Below are positions 1 through 6,025 of a stretch of DNA of 11,023 nucleotides, in pieces. The notes beneath the pieces are model-generated. The model did not search any database, was not told the origin of the DNA, and saw nothing but the letters and a program-made list of their open reading frames with translations. Origin of the DNA: Anaerolineae bacterium (lineage in GTDB: Bacteria > Chloroflexota > Anaerolineae > Promineifilales > Promineifilaceae); the NCBI GenBank assembly GCA_028284105.1, contig JANQSK010000377.1, positions 1 through 11,023 on the forward strand, in the 5' to 3' direction. The position numbers and the translations under genes were made by a program. Positions within the stretch are counted from its first letter, which is position 1, and every line of letters begins with the position of its first letter.

Positions 1-613
1 CATCATCCCCTGTCCCATCGGCAAGCCCAATATCCCAATTACTATCGATTTTCCTAAAAGGGAAGTTTTTCTCACCGTGTATCGAAAAGGTATAAACGGA
101 ATGATCTCCTGTGGCGATTTCGGCCGTGCCGTTCCCTTGATGCACATCGCAATCAATCACCAGCGCTTTTCGAATACGCCCCTCTGCCTGCATTGTGCGG
201 ATTCCCACCATGATGTCATTGTATAAACAGTAGCCTTGTCCATGATCGGTACATGCATGGTGGGTCCCTCCTCCTAAGGAAAGGGCTAGGCCATCTCGAA
301 TGGCGACCCGACAGACAGCAATCGTTGCACCCACAACATGCTGAATACGCGTCACAAGTTCTGGCGACCAATCTAGACCGATTCGACGAATCTCTTTGGG
401 GGTTAACAACCCATTTTCAAACCGATGCACATAATCTGGCGTGTGCACACGAAACAACTGCTGTCGAGAAACGGCCGTAGGTACAACCAGCTCCTCATCT
501 CGCAAAATGCCTTCAGCCAATATTCTTTCACGCAGCATGCGATATTTTGCAGATGGGAAGCGATGTCCTTCACGAAGCTCAAAAGTGTAATGATCGTAAT
601 AAAAGGCGCGCAT
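1..613 (-). CDS. Histone deacetylase-family zinc amidohydrolase, 3' end outside window
   Basis: The reading frame stays open from an ATG at 613 to the left edge, giving 204 residues of a protein normally 300-350 residues long, so the C-terminal third is missing. Family members are zinc-dependent deacetylases of acetyl-lysine, acetylpolyamines or related amides. Visible motifs are EGHRFP near residues 15-20, the charge-relay histidine pair in GGGTHHA (H118, H119), and DCDVHQGNG (about 154-162), in which D156 and H158 would be two of the three zinc ligands; the third ligand lies beyond the window. SIHGEKNFPF (177-186) and GTGDD (200-204) are also typical. There is no signal peptide, so it is probably cytoplasmic. 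No clear Shine-Dalgarno sequence precedes the ATG; it is chosen because family members start just before the EGHRFP segment. It diverges from the zinc-ribbon array. The physiological substrate cannot be read from the sequence. Confidence 0.93.
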   Translation of the reverse strand, partial: MRAFYYDHYTFELREGHRFPSAKYRMLRERILAEGILRDEELVVPTAVSRQQLFRVHTPDYVHRFENGLLTPKEIRRIGLDWSPELVTRIQHVVGATIAVCRVAIRDGLALSLGGGTHHACTDHGQGYCLYNDIMVGIRTMQAEGRIRKALVIDCDVHQGNGTAEIATGDHSVYTFSIHGEKNFPFRKIDSNWDIGLADGTGDD

Positions 614-631
614 GTGTTTAATTATGGCAAG

Positions 632-643
632 AAACGGCCGTTT
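632..643. repeat. Perfect 12-bp palindrome AAACGGCCGTTT, HIP-like copy
   Basis: This is the only one of the 11 ACGGCCGT copies in the window that lies outside a coding region. It sits between the divergent deacetylase gene and the first zinc-ribbon gene, 18 bp upstream of the deacetylase ATG and close to the conserved 656-683 block. The same 12-mer also occurs at 2741-2752 and 4136-4147 inside genes, so it is probably a member of the genome-wide repeat class rather than a dedicated operator. Confidence 0.75.
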
Positions 644-655
644 GTCTTCCTTTTT

Positions 656-683
656 GTCGAAAAAAGTTTTGTAAGAACGTTTA
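656..683 (+). promoter_or_regulatory. Upstream block shared by zinc-ribbon paralogs 1 and 4 (copy A)
   Basis: These 28 bases match 2867-2894 at 24 positions without gaps; the shared core is TTTGTAAGAWCGTTTA. The block lies 45 nt upstream of paralog 1 and is followed by a -10-like TATAGT at 686-691. The equivalent copy lies 32 nt upstream of paralog 4 and is followed by TACAAT. No convincing -35 sits at the usual 16-18 nt from these hexamers, so the conserved block may be an activator or operator site, or simply upstream DNA carried along with the gene duplication. Confidence 0.45.
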
Positions 684-707
684 TCTATAGTGAAACTAAA
701 GATGAAA

Positions 708-713
708 AAGGAG
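708..713 (+). promoter_or_regulatory. Candidate ribosome binding site of paralog 1, long spacing
   Basis: AAGGAG lies 15 nt before the ATG at 729, longer than the usual 5-10 nt. Upstream in-frame alternatives (GTG at 690, ATG at 702) would overlap or precede this site and add residues that none of the other three paralogs has, so the 729 start is preferred. Confidence 0.4.
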
Positions 714-728
714 TTCATCCAAATTCAA

Positions 729-1487
729 ATGAATCTCAACTGCCCAGAATGCTCTGCCCAAGTCAATACAGAAGACATCAATATTCAAAAGCTGGTCGCC
801 ATTTGTAATAAGTGTGGTCATCTTTTCCAATTTGATGACAAGCTCGAAGGTTCAAGTAAAACAAAGTTCATACCAAGACCACAACCTAAACAGGTCACCG
901 TGGAGAATCAAATCAACCAGTTGACAGTAGAATGGCGATGGTGGGGGAAAGATTCTGTTGAAAAGGTAATCACCATTCTTGTATGGCCTATGCTTTTCTA
1001 CTTTTTCCTTTTTGAAAACCTGTCCGATTTTGGGCAGTCTAGCACAATCCCATTCTTGCCCTATATTCCCCACATCTTCATAGGAACGGCCGTTTTATAT
1101 AGTCTTGCTTTACAATTTTTGAATTCAACCACTTTTGTAATTGATGAATTTGAATTCAAATTGCGCCACGGACCGCTTCCATGGCTTGGCAATCGAACGA
1201 TGAGTCGAGATGACATTGTCCAACTATTTACAAAAGAAGTAGTAGAAAGAAAACGACGAAGAACAACTTCTTCTTTTCATCTATTTGCTATTTTACAAAA
1301 CGGAAAAGATTTAAGGTTGATATCAACAGGGAGTCAACCAGAAATTGCTCAGTACATCGAGCAAGAACTAGAAGCATTTATGGGCATTCAAAATAAAACA
1401 GTTGTGGGTGAATACCAATTTCCAACGGAAGCAAAAGTATCATTTAATGGTTTTTTTGATGCGATTCGTAAAGGCTCTGACAGATAA
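729..1487 (+). CDS. Zinc-ribbon / two-TM / conserved C-terminal domain protein, paralog 1
   Basis: This 252-residue protein is not recognised as a named family. Residues 1-36 form a zinc ribbon with C5-X2-C8 and C26-X2-C29. A proline/basic linker (PRPQPKQ, 49-55) leads to a Trp-rich segment (VEWRWWG, 67-73), then two hydrophobic stretches (about 79-97 and 112-130) that look like membrane helices. The soluble C-terminal part starts with NSTTFVIDE (132-140), contains HGPLPWLGN (147-155) and RDDIVQLF, and ends with YIEQELEAFMGI (209-220). The alternating beta pattern after the helices resembles bacterial PH-like domains, but that is only an impression. The array places it next to three paralogs, with copy 4 its closest relative. 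The start is set by alignment with the paralogs, which all begin directly at the zinc ribbon; GTG 690 and ATG 702 are in-frame alternatives. A HIP-like ACGGCCGT lies at 1086-1093. Confidence 0.88.
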   Translation: MNLNCPECSAQVNTEDINIQKLVAICNKCGHLFQFDDKLEGSSKTKFIPRPQPKQVTVENQINQLTVEWRWWGKDSVEKVITILVWPMLFYFFLFENLSDFGQSSTIPFLPYIPHIFIGTAVLYSLALQFLNSTTFVIDEFEFKLRHGPLPWLGNRTMSRDDIVQLFTKEVVERKRRRTTSSFHLFAILQNGKDLRLISTGSQPEIAQYIEQELEAFMGIQNKTVVGEYQFPTEAKVSFNGFFDAIRKGSDR

Positions 1488-1510
1488 CTCCTATTAACAT
1501 TCAAAGCTCA

Positions 1511-2158
1511 ATGAACTATTTTTGCCCAAAATGCTCAACCAAAATCAATGTTGAACAATTACATCCAGATCATATAGTTGTGGTGTGTGAAACATGCAAT
1601 GAGCTATTGAGAATCGATCGATTGCATGATAATTTTGGAAACAAGGTACCCTTTTGGCCAAGACCCAGGCAAGTTTCAATTAACAAGAAACCACAACAAT
1701 TAGAAGCTCGATGGAGATGGTGGAGCAGTTATCCCATTGAGTCTTTTATCGCTGGTCTATTTTGGCTCTTGCTCTTAATCATCCTCTTCTTTCCAGGACC
1801 AAGGGAGACCACGAGCCAATTCGATTTATCATTTTTACCGAAGGTCATTGTTGTATCTGGGTTTATTTATCATGTTTCAGCCACACTTTTCAACTCAACG
1901 ACGTTCTTGATTGACGAAAAAATATTTACCATACAGCATGGACCGCTTCCTTGGATTGGTAATTTAAAAATAGATCGTGCAAAGATACAAAAGCTAGCAA
2001 TTAATATTGGAAGAAACAGTATCGCTAGCTTATCAGTCATTCAAAATGATGAAACAGAAAGGCACATCGTCTCAACAGGTTCAAATATAAGGATTGCTCG
2101 TTATATACTGTATGTGTTAACAGAATTCATGAAAATGGAAGTTCATGATGAATGTTAA
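1511..2158 (+). CDS. Zinc-ribbon / two-TM protein, paralog 2, C-terminally shortened
   Basis: This 215-residue protein has the same order as paralog 1: zinc ribbon with C5, C8, C26 and C29; linker with WPRPRQ (49-54); ARWRWW segment (66-71); two hydrophobic segments (about 77-95 and 110-127); then FNSTTFLIDE (127-136) and HGPLPWIGN (143-151). It differs in the last part. The loop after the KIDRAKIQKL stretch is shorter, the Glu-rich helix found in the other copies (EQELEAF type) is replaced by ILYVLTEFMKM, and the protein stops six residues later (VHDEC*, with VH from 211) without the NKxVxGE tail. It starts 24 nt after paralog 1 stops and its 3' end overlaps the start of paralog 3, so the three are probably one transcript with coupled translation. 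No clear Shine-Dalgarno precedes its ATG. Function unknown; it may be a decayed or specialised copy. Confidence 0.86.
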   Translation: MNYFCPKCSTKINVEQLHPDHIVVVCETCNELLRIDRLHDNFGNKVPFWPRPRQVSINKKPQQLEARWRWWSSYPIESFIAGLFWLLLLIILFFPGPRETTSQFDLSFLPKVIVVSGFIYHVSATLFNSTTFLIDEKIFTIQHGPLPWIGNLKIDRAKIQKLAINIGRNSIASLSVIQNDETERHIVSTGSNIRIARYILYVLTEFMKMEVHDEC

Positions 2159-2858
2159 ATGTCCAAATTGCAACAAGAAAATTGATGATTCATTTATCAA
2201 TCTTCGTTCTTTGCTTGCTGATTGCCAAAGGTGTGGCACAAACTTCTCATTATCCCCAGCGTTTATATCCACATATCACAAACCCCATTTGGATTTAAAA
2301 AAGCCATTTGATATGGAACTAGAAAAACAAAAAGAGAAAGTCGTGTTTTCTTGGCGAGAAAGTTCGTGTTTAGATTGGATCATGATGCCTATTGCTATTG
2401 CATGGCTTCTATTTCCTTTAGGGTTCATCATTCAACAAATCGATGCTGAAGGATTCTCGACATTCACTGTTACAGAATTATTGATGGTAAGTCTATTTTT
2501 ATTGATCGGACTATTTCTAATCTGCTCATCCCTTCTTAGATTAATGACCACAATTCGAATTGAATTAACTCATGATTCTCTTTCAGTGTTATATTCGCCT
2601 TTTGGAATAGTCCGCTCTCAAACGGTGCCCCGTTCTGATATTTTTCAACTTTACACTTCAGAATCTTATCGAACAGGTTTTATTGGACCATCTTCATTTG
2701 TGAAACAGTATTCAGTTTATTTGTTGCGATTTGAAGGGGAAAACGGCCGTTTAATTTCCAACCTATCAGATAAAAAGAAGGCACTATTTCTCGAGCAAGA
2801 GATCGAAAACTTTTACAACATCCCCAACCGTCGTGTTCAAGATGAGATCGAGGTTTAG
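2148..2858 (+). CDS. Zinc-ribbon / two-TM protein, paralog 3, divergent
   Basis: This 236-residue protein begins at the second of two adjacent ATG codons (2145 and 2148); the second aligns with the paralogs and gives an 11-nt overlap with paralog 2 (14 nt from the first), a usual sign of translational coupling. The zinc ribbon keeps the same spacing (C5, C8, C26, C29). Beyond that it is the most divergent copy: FSWRES (67-72) replaces the Trp-rich WRWW segment, the hydrophobic segments (about 77-96 and 110-130) are longer, and the NSTTF and HGPLPW signatures are absent, replaced by YSPFGIVRS (149-157). PRSDIFQLYT (161-170), FLEQEIENFYNI (214-225) and NRRV near the end still align with copies 1 and 4, which argues for common ancestry rather than chance. 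A HIP-like palindrome lies at 2741-2752, read as Asn-Gly-Arg. Function unknown. Confidence 0.85.
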   Translation: MNVKCPNCNKKIDDSFINLRSLLADCQRCGTNFSLSPAFISTYHKPHLDLKKPFDMELEKQKEKVVFSWRESSCLDWIMMPIAIAWLLFPLGFIIQQIDAEGFSTFTVTELLMVSLFLLIGLFLICSSLLRLMTTIRIELTHDSLSVLYSPFGIVRSQTVPRSDIFQLYTSESYRTGFIGPSSFVKQYSVYLLRFEGENGRLISNLSDKKKALFLEQEIENFYNIPNRRVQDEIEV

Positions 2859-2866
2859 GTCGATCC

Positions 2867-2894
2867 GTCGAAAATGGGTTTGTAAGATCGTTTA
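2867..2894 (+). promoter_or_regulatory. Upstream block shared by zinc-ribbon paralogs 1 and 4 (copy B)
   Basis: Matches 656-683 at 24 of 28 positions. It occupies most of the 68-nt gap between paralogs 3 and 4 and is followed by a -10-like TACAAT at 2896-2901. If the block is a promoter or binding site, paralog 4 can be transcribed on its own in addition to read-through from the upstream genes. Confidence 0.45.
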
Positions 2895-2926
2895 ATACAA
2901 TAAATCTGCAACGAGAAGTGTGAACT

Positions 2927-3673
2927 ATGAATCTATTTTGCTCAAATTGCTCAGCAAAAATCAAAAAAGAAGATATCAATATTCAACGCATGGTTGCCGT
3001 TTGTGATAATTGTAATCATCTATTCCGTTTTGATGACATGATGGAAAAGAATCATAAACGGAGTAAAACCTTACCTTTACCCCGACCCAAAAACATCACA
3101 GTAGAAAACACGATTAACCAACTCACTGTTCAGTGGGGCTGGTGGGATAATGCTTCCTACAACAATTTGATTTTCACATTTGTTTGGGTGGGTATCGTTG
3201 CCATGGTTGCTTACTTTCCCTTAACTGCCGGAAGCTATAGTGGTTTACTCTTCGTTTTAGTATGTCCACACGGTTGGGTTGCCATAGGGTTAATTTACAA
3301 CTTGATAACCCAAATATTTAACAGCACCACTTTTACAATAGATGATTTGACCCTTACGGTGGAACATGGACCGTTGCCTTGGCTCGGAAATAGAAATATT
3401 GACCGAAGTGAAATTGAGCAACTATTTACAAGAGAAATTCGAGGACGCAAAGGAAGACGCACTTACCATTTAAATGCGGTTCTTCAGAACCAAAATGAAG
3501 TTATTCTTCTCAAAGGTGCCAGTTCAGAAGTTTTGAAATACATTGAGCAAGAGATTGAATCCTTTATGGGGATCAAAAACAAACGAGTTGCTGGAGAATA
3601 CGATCCCGAATCCAACATCAATCTAACGCTGGGCGACATCAGAAGCCTAATTAAAGGTTTACGTAGTAAATAG
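2927..3673 (+). CDS. Zinc-ribbon / two-TM / conserved C-terminal domain protein, paralog 4
   Basis: This 248-residue protein is the closest relative of paralog 1 across its whole length. Zinc ribbon cysteines are C5, C8, C26 and C29; the linker holds PLPRPKN (50-56); VQWGWW (68-73) is the Trp-rich segment; hydrophobic stretches lie at about 81-98 and 106-130. FNSTTFTIDD (131-140), HGPLPWLGN (147-155), DRSEIEQLF and YIEQEIESFMGIKNKRVAGEY (205-225) follow the shared pattern. The basic loop RGRKGRR (172-178) matches the KRRRTT region of paralog 1. The topology suggests an inner-membrane protein with both soluble ends on the same side. A weak GAGAAG (2913-2918) lies 8 nt before the ATG. It is preceded by its own copy of the duplicated upstream block, unlike copies 2 and 3. 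No biochemical role can be assigned from the sequence. Confidence 0.88.
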   Translation: MNLFCSNCSAKIKKEDINIQRMVAVCDNCNHLFRFDDMMEKNHKRSKTLPLPRPKNITVENTINQLTVQWGWWDNASYNNLIFTFVWVGIVAMVAYFPLTAGSYSGLLFVLVCPHGWVAIGLIYNLITQIFNSTTFTIDDLTLTVEHGPLPWLGNRNIDRSEIEQLFTREIRGRKGRRTYHLNAVLQNQNEVILLKGASSEVLKYIEQEIESFMGIKNKRVAGEYDPESNINLTLGDIRSLIKGLRSK

Positions 3674-3707
3674 CCCCTTGCCGCTTTAAGAAAATCCCTC
3701 CCAATTT

Positions 3708-3733
3708 TGGCTCTTAAATCCAACGAAGAGCCA
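3708..3733 (+). terminator. Weak terminator-like hairpin after the paralog array
   Basis: TGGCTCTT (3708-3715) and AAGAGCCA (3726-3733) form a perfect 8-bp stem around a 10-nt loop, 35 nt after the paralog 4 stop codon. There is no T-run on the 3' side on either strand, so if it ends transcription it is not a standard intrinsic terminator; it may only protect the mRNA 3' end. Confidence 0.3.
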
Positions 3734-3767
3734 TATTCACTTGCTTCAATTCTAAATTTATTATTCC

Positions 3768-3878
3768 GTTACAAAAGTTTGTAAAAAATAATCATCAGGA
3801 ATAAGGGGGAATTATGGAATTTCACTTTCTAATTCCACAAATTCCCTAAATCTCTGATTTTTAATGTTCTTTTGTAAC
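3768..3878. repeat. 111-bp imperfect palindromic element with 10-bp terminal inverted repeats
   Basis: The ends GTTACAAAAG (3768-3777) and CTTTTGTAAC (3869-3878) are exact inverted repeats. Inside, two further pairs match: GGGAATT (3807-3813) with AATTCCC (3840-3846), and TGGAATT (3815-3821) with AATTCCA (3831-3837), closing on a 9-nt loop at 3822-3830. The arms between these blocks are partly alike (an A-run followed by ATCA/CAG). The left end also carries a smaller perfect dyad, TTACAAA-AG-TTTGTAA (3769-3784). No flanking target-site duplication was seen. The form suits a small MITE-like or REP-like element, or a long RNA hairpin. Confidence 0.5.
3814..3849 (+). CDS. Possible 11-residue leader peptide inside the palindrome
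   Basis: ATG at 3814 follows a strong ribosome-binding-like GGGGGA (3805-3810) after three bases and reads MEFHFLIPQIP before TAA. The ribosome binding site and start codon lie in the left arm of the hairpin formed by 3807-3846 and would be masked when it is folded. It lies upstream of the best nadC promoter candidate, so a role in nadC control would need a second, more distant promoter. It may well be a chance reading frame. Confidence 0.15.
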   Translation: MEFHFLIPQIP

Positions 3879-3958
3879 ATAGTATTTTTATATTTTACGC
3901 ATTTGATGCTACATGAATTGCAAATGCATGAAATATATAAGAAACACCCCTTAGTGTC

Positions 3959-3988
3959 TTGACAACAATAAATGATTTATGTTACAAA
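3959..3988 (+). promoter_or_regulatory. Candidate sigma-70-type promoter of the nadC operon
   Basis: A consensus -35 TTGACA (3959-3964) is followed after 18 nt by TACAAA (3983-3988), a 4-of-6 match to the -10 consensus. It would give a leader of about 40 nt before the nadC ATG at 4035. This is the only consensus -35 seen in the gene-free region. Confidence 0.5.
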
Positions 3989-4013
3989 TATGACGTCAAT
4001 ATTTAGTGTACAC
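3986..4013. promoter_or_regulatory. Cluster of palindromes at the predicted nadC transcription start
   Basis: TGACGTCA (3991-3998) and GTGTACAC (4006-4013) are perfect 8-bp palindromes, and AAATAT (3986-3991) is the inverted complement of ATATTT (3999-4004). They overlap or directly follow the candidate -10, where a repressor of NAD synthesis genes would bind. No known NrtR, NiaR or NadQ site was recognised, and no such regulator gene is in the window. Confidence 0.3.
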
Positions 4014-4024
4014 ATGACACAAAT

Positions 4025-4030
4025 AGAAGG
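4025..4030 (+). promoter_or_regulatory. Ribosome binding site that decides the nadC start
   Basis: AGAAGG lies 4 nt before the ATG at 4035. It supports this start over the in-frame ATGs at 3972, 3990 and 4014, which would add residues not found in NadC and would begin inside or upstream of the promoter. Confidence 0.6.
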
Positions 4031-4034
4031 TATC

Positions 4035-4859
4035 ATGAATCAACAAATCATTTCAGCAATTCAAACAGCACTCAAAGAAGATATCGGCAGTGGCGATGTA
4101 ACGACGCTCTCCATTGTACCGACAGAGCAGCAAATAAACGGCCGTTTTCTTGCCAAAGCAGATGGCATCATTGCCGGTTTAGATGTCGTCGCAGAAACAT
4201 TTAGACAAGTCGATTCAACAGTCACATTTTCACCGAACACATCAGATGGTTCAGCCATCAAAAAAGGGGAAATTATTGCAACGATTTCTGGCTCAGCAAG
4301 GAGCATATTACAAGGTGAACGTGTCGCCCTCAATTTCTTACAGCGTATGTCGGGCATTGCCTCAATGACTCGCCTCTTTGTTGACGAAACCGATGGCACC
4401 AACGCCAAAATTTTGGACACCAGAAAAACGGTGCCTGGCTTACGAATGGCAGACAAGCTTGCCGTTAAGCTTGGTGGTGGCACAAATCATCGCATTGGGC
4501 TTTTTGACATGGCGCTAATTAAAGAAAATCACATTGCTGCGGCTGGAAATATTAAAACTGCCGTTATGCGAGTCAAAGAAACTTATCCCAATGTCCCCAT
4601 TGAAATTGAAGTGACAGACTTAACTGAACTAAAAGAAGCACTCGATTTACCCGTTGACCGCATCATGTTGGACAACATGAGCTTAGCAGACATGAAAACG
4701 GCCGTTGCGTTAACAAACGGCAAAATCGATCTTGAAGCGTCTGGAAATGTCAACTTAAACACTGTCAAAGCAATCGCCCAAACAGGTGTTGATTTCATCT
4801 CCAGTGGTGCGCTCACCCACTCCGTCACTGCACTAGACATCTCATTATTACTCAACTAA
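4035..4859 (+). CDS. nadC: Nicotinate-nucleotide diphosphorylase (carboxylating), NadC
   Basis: This 274-residue cytoplasmic enzyme converts quinolinate and phosphoribosyl diphosphate to nicotinate mononucleotide, CO2 and diphosphate, the last step of the de novo pathway before NAD assembly. Family hallmarks are visible: EDIGSGDVTT (15-24) at the N-terminus, GERVALNFLQRMSGIA in the helical part, DTRKTVPGLR (128-137; R130 in the quinolinate site), KLGGGTNHRIGLFDMALIKENHI with conserved His, Lys and Glu, IEIEV, and the barrel end SSGALTHS. The length fits the 270-300 residues of the family. It is the first gene of the nadC-nadA-nadB cluster, 39 nt before nadA. HIP-like palindromes lie at 4136-4147 (read as NGR) and 4698-4705 (read as TAV), both inside intact coding sequence. 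Confidence 0.97.
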   Translation: MNQQIISAIQTALKEDIGSGDVTTLSIVPTEQQINGRFLAKADGIIAGLDVVAETFRQVDSTVTFSPNTSDGSAIKKGEIIATISGSARSILQGERVALNFLQRMSGIASMTRLFVDETDGTNAKILDTRKTVPGLRMADKLAVKLGGGTNHRIGLFDMALIKENHIAAAGNIKTAVMRVKETYPNVPIEIEVTDLTELKEALDLPVDRIMLDNMSLADMKTAVALTNGKIDLEASGNVNLNTVKAIAQTGVDFISSGALTHSVTALDISLLLN

Positions 4860-4868
4860 CAAGCTAGA

Positions 4869-4884
4869 GCTGCTTGACAGCAGC
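4869..4884 (+). other. Small hairpin before nadA
   Basis: GCTGC (4869-4873) and GCAGC (4880-4884) pair around a 6-nt loop in the nadC-nadA gap, just upstream of the nadA ribosome binding site (AAGGAA, 4888-4893). The stem is only 5 bp, so this is weak. Confidence 0.2.
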
Positions 4885-4898
4885 AAAAAGGAACAAAA

Positions 4899-5933
4899 AT
4901 GTCTTACCAATCACTTTACAACCAAATGGTTGAAAAACTACACAAAGTTATGCCCGAATTCGAAATCGAAATCAAAGCTAAAGTGGCCTATGAAATCAAC
5001 AAATTAAAAGAGGAACGAAACGCAGTCATCCTTGGGCACAATTACATGGAACCAGCGCTCTTTCATTCAATTCCAGATTACACTGGGGATTCCCTCTATT
5101 TGAGCCGAATGGCCGCTGAAACAGATAAGGACATCATCGTTTTTTGCGGGGTCGAATTTATGGCTGAAACGGCAAAAATATTAAACCCAGAAAAAACGGT
5201 CTTAATTCCATCTCAACGAGCAGGATGTTCCCTCGCCTCTAGCATCACCGCTGAAGACGTACGCAATCTCAAAAAGCAGTTCCCAGGGGTTCCCGTTGTC
5301 ACTTACATTAACACCTACGCCGACGTCAAAGCAGAAACAGATATTTGCTGCACTTCTGGAAACGCAGCCGCTGTTGTTGAATCGCTTGGCACAGACAGCA
5401 TCATCTTTTTACCCGATGAATTTTTAGCCAAGAATGTGGCCCAAGAAACTGGAAAACACATCATCTTCCCAACCAAAAATCCAAAAGCAACCTATGACAC
5501 TGATTTAGATTATCAAATGGTTGGTTGGCACGGCCGTTGTGAGGTCCATGAAAAATTCACCGTTTCTGACATTGAAGCGGTGCGCGCTGACCACCCTGAC
5601 GTACTCATTTTGGCACACCCGGAATGTAGTCCAGAAGTGGTCAATGCATCAGACTATTCAGGCAGCACCACCGCGCTGATTGAGTATGTTGAACAAACAC
5701 AAGCTGACAGCTATTTGCTTCTAACAGAATGCTCGATGGGTGACAACATCATGGCGGCAAATCCGGATAAAGAGATGCTCCGCTTATGTAGCGTTCGCTG
5801 CCCCCACATGAATCGCATTCGTCTCGAAGACACACGAGACGCCCTGCTTTATACGCAATACGAAGTTACCGTTCCAGAAGATATTCGTCTTCGCGCTGTG
5901 AAATCAGTTGAGCGAATGCTCCAAATTGGATAA
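4899..5933 (+). CDS. nadA: Quinolinate synthase, NadA
   Basis: This 344-residue [4Fe-4S] enzyme condenses iminoaspartate, delivered by NadB, with dihydroxyacetone phosphate to give quinolinate. The sequence shows LGHNYMEPALF near 46-56, GDSLYLSRMA, FCGVEFMAETAKIL, QRAGCSLA with C110, YINTYADVKAETDICCTSGNA, WHGRCEVHEKF with C214, AHPECSPEV (239-247), and CSVRCPHMN with C301. C110, C214 and C301 are the expected three cluster ligands; their spacing resembles the Bacillus subtilis form rather than the shorter archaeal/Thermotoga form. The remaining Cys (C243, C278, C297) are in conserved stretches too but are not expected ligands. The start is supported by AAGGAA 5 nt upstream of the ATG. The enzyme is oxygen sensitive in other species, so its neighbour NadB, an oxidase, would usually need to hand on the product quickly. 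Confidence 0.97.
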   Translation: MSYQSLYNQMVEKLHKVMPEFEIEIKAKVAYEINKLKEERNAVILGHNYMEPALFHSIPDYTGDSLYLSRMAAETDKDIIVFCGVEFMAETAKILNPEKTVLIPSQRAGCSLASSITAEDVRNLKKQFPGVPVVTYINTYADVKAETDICCTSGNAAAVVESLGTDSIIFLPDEFLAKNVAQETGKHIIFPTKNPKATYDTDLDYQMVGWHGRCEVHEKFTVSDIEAVRADHPDVLILAHPECSPEVVNASDYSGSTTALIEYVEQTQADSYLLLTECSMGDNIMAANPDKEMLRLCSVRCPHMNRIRLEDTRDALLYTQYEVTVPEDIRLRAVKSVERMLQIG

Positions 5934-5960
5934 GGCTACTTATTCTGAAAATCAAAGATT

Positions 5961-5998
5961 TGGAGATTAGTATTGAACGCTCAATTGACTAATCTCCA
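5961..5998. repeat. Strong intercistronic hairpin between nadA and nadB
   Basis: TGGAGATTAGT (5961-5971) is the exact inverted complement of ACTAATCTCCA (5988-5998). Inside, ATTGA (5972-5976) pairs with TCAAT (5981-5985), leaving a 4-nt loop ACGC and a 2-nt bulge TG. Total pairing is 16 bp. Weaker complementarity continues outward on both sides (roughly 5946-6013). There is no T-run after it. It ends 27 nt before the nadB ATG, which has no Shine-Dalgarno, so it could act as an mRNA processing or stability element, or restrain read-through. Confidence 0.6.
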
Positions 5999-6025
5999 TC
6001 TCCTAATTTCTAACCTATAAACCTC

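Larger units (their letters stand above)
3674..4034. other. 361-bp gene-free region upstream of nadC, rich in dyad symmetry
   Basis: No gene of normal length is visible on either strand. The stretch holds an 8-bp stem hairpin just after paralog 4 (3708-3733), a 111-bp imperfect palindrome (3768-3878), a 7-bp stem with a 15-nt loop (GCATTTG 3899-3905, CAAATGC 3921-3927), and a likely nadC promoter with adjacent palindromes (3959-4013). No tRNA, riboswitch or CRISPR structure was recognised. Confidence 0.7.

Noticed and set aside
425..808. Open frame of 127 codons on the plus strand across the deacetylase/paralog 1 boundary
   Set aside because: It covers the 5' end of the minus-strand deacetylase gene, the intergenic region and the zinc ribbon of paralog 1 in another frame, and shows no domain; it is a shadow frame.
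668..3988. TTTGTAA/TTACAAA as a shared operator upstream of paralogs 1 and 4 and nadC
   Set aside because: The heptamer is found at all these sites but also several times inside coding sequence (for example near 802, 1134, 7704 and 10558), so the heptamer alone carries no weight in AT-rich DNA.
4061..4483. 140-codon open frame on the minus strand inside nadC
   Set aside because: It lies entirely opposite a well-conserved enzyme gene, with no ribosome binding site and no recognisable motif.
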